The position numbers and the translations under genes were made by a program. Under the pieces are notes generated by a model, which ran no database searches, was not told the DNA's origin, and worked only from the letters and a program-made list of their open reading frames with translations. Shown one piece after another: positions 60,102-64,000 of a DNA stretch of 64,000 nucleotides. Each line of letters begins with the position of its first letter. Within the stretch, counting starts at the first letter, position 1. The stretch is from Dictyophora rubrovolvata (Eukaryota; Basidiomycota; Agaricomycetes; Phallales; Phallaceae): positions 496,001 through 560,000 of the forward strand of contig CP114119.1 in the NCBI GenBank assembly GCA_029959195.1, read 5' to 3'.

Positions 60102-61004
60102 TCAGATCCGTTGCGATCCTCTACGTTTCACGAGAATTTCCCGAACTACAGATAAAAATGCGACTCCCCCAAGGACTGAGACCTGAATATCAACTGTTAG
60201 TCAATGTCCTTGCGCTTAAATTCAGGTTTGCATACTCCACTCCAGATGAGAGCTCGGTGCCAGAGGAAAGTATTCCCAAGAAGAGCCCCAATAACGGGAT
60301 TACCCACGAGAACCCCAAAGGAGGCAAGAAAGAAAGCAATTCCAAACCGGATCCTACCACCGAATATTAGTGAATTGTTCCGTCTGAGGAATACAATGCG
60401 ACCATACCCGACTTCAGTTTGATCTTTGGAGAGCACTGCAATGGCAGGCGCACAGAGTGCTAGAACTGTATAGAGTTCAGAAAGGAAAAAACTTAAGTCC
60501 TAGAGATATAATTGATAGTATTTGTTCGGATGAGATATCGAGAGCATAAAAAGACTAAAAAAATAGGTGAGTAAGCAGTCTGTAAGGACACGACAAGTAT
60601 TACTGACGAAAAAACATATAACAAAGAGCCTGCAAGAGTTGTGGCACAAAAATACCCCATATCCAACAATTTCCCAGCAGGGAGAGCCATTGCTTGGAGG
60701 AAGAAGAGCTGTGTCGAACCAATCCAACTTATTGCGGAGGATGAAGCAGTATAAAATTGGGTGTAGAAATCTTGGTATACGCCGAAGCTATTTGCGTAGC
60801 CAAACGTTGTTGCAACCACTAAAAGATTAATAATAGAATGAATTGTCTTTGAATTTTACAATATACGTCGGCAGCTGCAGCAAGCAGATCATACCCTCCA
60901 ATGACAGTTGCCCACGCTTCTCGTCCTCCGTCCATAATATCATCCCCATGTTGGACTAGTTTGGGCTCAGAATCGCTTGGTGGGTTTTCGACTGCTGCGA
61001 TCAT
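60102..61004 (-). pseudogene. MFS transporter, copy B, internally deleted
   Basis: Keeps the start (MIAAVENPPSDSEPKL, DGGREAWATVIGG, NSFGVYQDFYTQF) and the end (NPVIGALLG..., TGA at 60102) of the transporter at 51631-53390. About 860 bp corresponding to 52035-52895 are missing at a junction near 60493. The loss removes roughly the central six helices, so transport is not expected. Confidence 0.85.
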
Positions 61005-61210
61005 TCTTGTACGCGGACGGTGGAAGAAAGAGTATATACTAAGTCTGCCATAAGATAAGTTTCGGGTATAAATGCGCGCGCGCGCATGCGGGAAAGGCGG
61101 ACGGAGGTTTGTTTCTGTATGAAAGAACCAAAATCGCACCCTATAATCAGGCGCCTTCTTTTTTTTTCTGTGTGCATGCAACTTGCGAAGGTTGTTGAGT
61201 AGGTAATGCC

Positions 61211-61774
61211 AAAAATGGAAATGATCTTCAATTGTCGGTCGGCAACGCCTAAAGTGGGTTCGAGCGAAACGCCGTCAGTGGAATGACTCATGAACACCCG
61301 GTCAACGTTCGGGTCGTACGGGAAATTTGATTCTCGGGTATTGATGTAGTAGTAGTAAATCTGAAACATACGAAGTTCTCCCGAATATGGATGAACGGCT
61401 GTCCTTTTTTTCTAGTAGCCATTGCAGTGCACGATTCTGATGATCAATATCAGTCTTTCACTTCTGTATACGTGTGAGTTGTGGCTCGGCTTAGGTATCA
61501 GATCCACAGACCATTGTTTTCTCGACAGAGAACTAAGCGCAACTTCCGATATACCGCACACATGTACTGTTTACCACGAGGTTTTGTTCCTATCAAATTC
61601 CTATCAGCTGTATTTGCTCCTGAATATGTTCTTGACCGCCCATATGATCCAATACAATCATAACAACACCCGCTTAGCTGACAGCCTGAGGATTACGTTA
61701 CAATAATAATGCTCCATATTAATCTCGTCAAGAGTATCAGGTAAAATTCAACTCTAAGCCTTCCAACTACGATC
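61211..61774. other. Intergenic, nothing seen
   Basis: No supported gene. Just to the left, inside the block B edge, a CG-alternating run at about 61075-61090 is a simple repeat. Confidence 0.4.
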
Positions 61775-63610
61775 ATGAATTCTACTAGCAGTGCACTCCC
61801 TTCTGCAGTGCCCCTAACAGCAAATCTTGTCCTACCTGCACTGGACAATACCTTCGGGGCGCTGCTGATAGGTGTAGTCATTGCCTGCGCGTAAGCTCTT
61901 TGTTTGAATGTTTCTCAGTCAGCGCCCGGATAGTCATCACTTTCTGCCCATAGTCTTTGGGGCATCGGGACGGCTCAGGCTTACTGGTACAATCGTCCCA
62001 TCCCTTGTCATTTATCAATTTTCAACAGTAACATTCTTTAAGGTATTTTATAATGTATCCCAAAGACGGCCTTCGATTGAAGTTATTGGTAGGCACGATA
62101 CATCTAGCGCATCTGTTCCCGAATAATCCTCGTTTTCTCTGATCAAGGTTGCGCTTATGTGGTATGCGATCATGAACACATTTTTGGCTACATTCGGGTC
62201 CTCAGCAGCTGTCTGATTTCAATAGGATTCTCGATACCGTTCATCAGGCACTAATCACTTATACCCGTAAGTTTTTGTGGATGTAGAATTTTCACCTGAA
62301 TAAGGCTTACTGGTTGTGTTAGTCTACTTCTATGTCATTACGGTCAGCAGAACCTCCATAATCTAGCTCAATCGTCCGATCTTGACCTTTATCTTGGACA
62401 GAACTACTTTAACCCGCCGAACCTAGATTTTGCCATCTGGAGCCTTACAGTCAGTGAGAGTTTTTGACATCTACTTTCGCTGGGGCTCATATATCCGACT
62501 CGAACAGATTCAGTCTATCTTTGAAGTACGCGTTCGACTCATGAATGTACTATCGAGGAAAAACGCCTGACGTCTAACTTCCATTTTTAGTTCATACCAT
62601 GCCTTTGCGTACAAAGCTTCTTCTTGATGCGCATCTGGATCTGTGACTAAACTTTCTTTCATTCATATTAACTTGACTGAATCTCAGACAGTGAGTCATG
62701 GGAATTGGCTATTTATCATTCTTCCGGTGAGCGAGTCTCCTCTGAGCCTTCAAGGCATGCTATCGACAAGTAATGACCGGGTAAACAGGCACTCTTTATC
62801 GTTGCAAAGCTCGGTGCGTAATATGACCTATAACGTTCGATTTATTACATTTTCTGACAAACTTGGGATCGGGTTATTTCTAGTTCTCAGCATAAGTGAG
62901 TATTGATTCCGTAGCATAATCCATACGCACTGATATTCTGTCAGTCTGGACGATCAAATGTTCCGCCCTCGAATCGGTTACTCAAGGTCTTGTTCAAGAA
63001 CATAGTATCTCGGCCGGTATCAATGGCGCTGCAGCAGGGGGTGACATCCTCTTAGCCGTCACTATGGTGATTCTTCTGCGCAAATCGCGCACAGGGTTAA
63101 CCACGTCTGATACTATATTGGAAAAGCTTATGGTACGCTCAGCTGCTATATGCAATCGGTCACGAAAGAATTAAAGTATTTTCTATGTAAGATTTACACC
63201 ATCAATACCGGCGTTATAACATCGTTAGCGTCGATTGTGACTCTTATCACAGCTGAAGTCTGGAAACGAGCATTTATCTATGCCATATTTTATTTCTGCA
63301 CGGGAAGACTGTAAGAGATTATTTTTAAACGATCTCGGAAATTCGCTGACTTGGGTACTAATTGTATTATTTGCATAGCTACGTGAACACTATGCTTGCG
63401 TCTTTGAATGCCCGTAACGCCTTAAAGAGTTCCCGTCAGGGTGGAGGACAGGTAGTAGAGATGGGAAATAAATTCAAATTGGCATCCAGCGCGAATAATA
63501 CCGGGACGGAAACCAGTACCACCTTCGCCTTTTCCAGGCAAACCGGAGATGTAAGTATTGTTAACTTTTTTTGCATTTTCATTTATCACCAAGTAACCGG
63601 CCCCCGTTAG
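61775..63610 (+). CDS. DUF6534-type multispan membrane protein
   Basis: ATG 61775 opens MNSTSSALPSAVPL and LDNTFGALLIGVVIACA, the standard first helix of the family. Further exons: RILDTVHQALITYT, LYFYVIT joined to NYFNPPNLDFAIWSLT, CVQSFFLMRIW, GNWLFIILPVSE, and VWTIKCSALES. Then GDILLAVTMVILLRKSRTGL, SDTILEKLM, NTGVITSLASIVTLITAE, FIYAIFYFCTGRLYVNTMLASLNARNAL and a Ser/Thr/Gln-rich cytosolic tail. Seven helices are expected. Family function is unknown; members are numerous in Agaricomycetes. Exon limits between 61890 and 62200 are unclear, and the 3' end could be at 63610 or one small exon later. Confidence 0.7.
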
Positions 63611-64000
63611 AGCACGAAATATGAAACGCAAAATTTAATGCATGACGATCGAAATGAAGCAGTATAGGTCTGAGTCTCGGCCTATCTACTCTTCATCTGT
63701 ATGAAAAAAAAACTTCGCCATGCGATACGTATATCTTCTTGTATGTGTATATTTTGCATCAATATTATTATTGAACCTATGTATATAGATCATATGTTAC
63801 AATGATTCATTATCGAATAGCATCACCTGCTTAGTTTTCACCCTCTGACAACTCCGATAACTTTGTCCACTACCAGGTCAGCGATTTAAAAATAATTGCC
63901 TAGTAAGTAATACATGATGCAATGTCGTCTGCGCATAGACAAGTGGCTAGCGATAAAGACTCTGATCATGAAACTCACGTAGAAACAAATAGCTCATAGC
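63611..64000. other. Intergenic to the window edge
   Basis: AT-rich; no gene seen. Confidence 0.4.

Larger units (their letters stand above)
54713..61210 (+). repeat. Tandem segmental duplication, block B
   Basis: Collinear with block A (47081-53570). It keeps the complete P450 and DUF829 genes, but the MFS gene lost about 860 bp of its middle. Right limit approximate. Confidence 0.85.

Noticed and set aside
1-64000. CRISPR arrays, operons, bacterial-type signals
   Set aside because: None seen; intron-rich genes show a eukaryotic nuclear source.

Overview
The window looks like nuclear DNA of a mushroom-forming basidiomycete (Agaricomycete, probably Agaricales-like). Evidence: genes split by many 45-60 bp GT-AG introns, an eight-cysteine class I hydrophobin, fungal multi-exon P450s, DUF6533 and DUF6534 seven-helix membrane proteins, and a multicopy DDE-like gene family typical of agaric genomes. 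The species cannot be named from sequence alone. Splice sites were read by eye, so exon limits are models.

Layout. 1-628: exons of an unrecognised minus-strand gene running off the left edge. 1072-5908: a decayed copy of a MULE-like (DDE-type) gene with an LTR-like insert. 7877-8689: part of an unknown minus-strand gene. 10057-12467: two head-to-head hydrophobin genes, the left one interrupted by one nonsense codon. 13961-14112: a MITE. 14614-16800: an intact-looking P450.

17433-34885 is a repeat nest. It holds two solo LTRs with perfect 5-bp target duplications, five copies or part-copies of a 405-bp TGTCAGGG...CCCTGACA repeat, the remains of a Ty3/gypsy element, four copies or fragments of an unusual ~2.26-kb TG...CA unit that carries two tandem paralogous ORFs, and a second copy of the MULE-like gene that these elements split up.

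35309-44532 returns to host genes: unknown ORFs, mitochondrial ribosomal protein uL1m, an ABHD5/Cld1-like alpha/beta hydrolase, a GNAT acetyltransferase, an unknown ORF and a DUF6533 protein.

45499-61210 is a four-gene group (acyl-CoA oxidase-like, DUF829/PaxU-TMEM53-like hydrolase, P450, monocarboxylate-type MFS transporter). A tandem direct duplication of ~6.5 kb covers all of it except most of the oxidase gene. The two blocks have decayed in complementary ways: block A (47081-~53570) keeps the transporter but has lost most of its P450; block B (54713-~61210) keeps the P450 but has an internally deleted transporter and only the 3' end of the oxidase. The DUF829 gene looks intact in both. 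An acyl-CoA flavoenzyme, a hydrolase-fold protein, a P450 and a transporter would fit a small metabolic pathway, but the substrate cannot be read from sequence. A DUF6534 membrane protein gene (61775-63610) closes the window.
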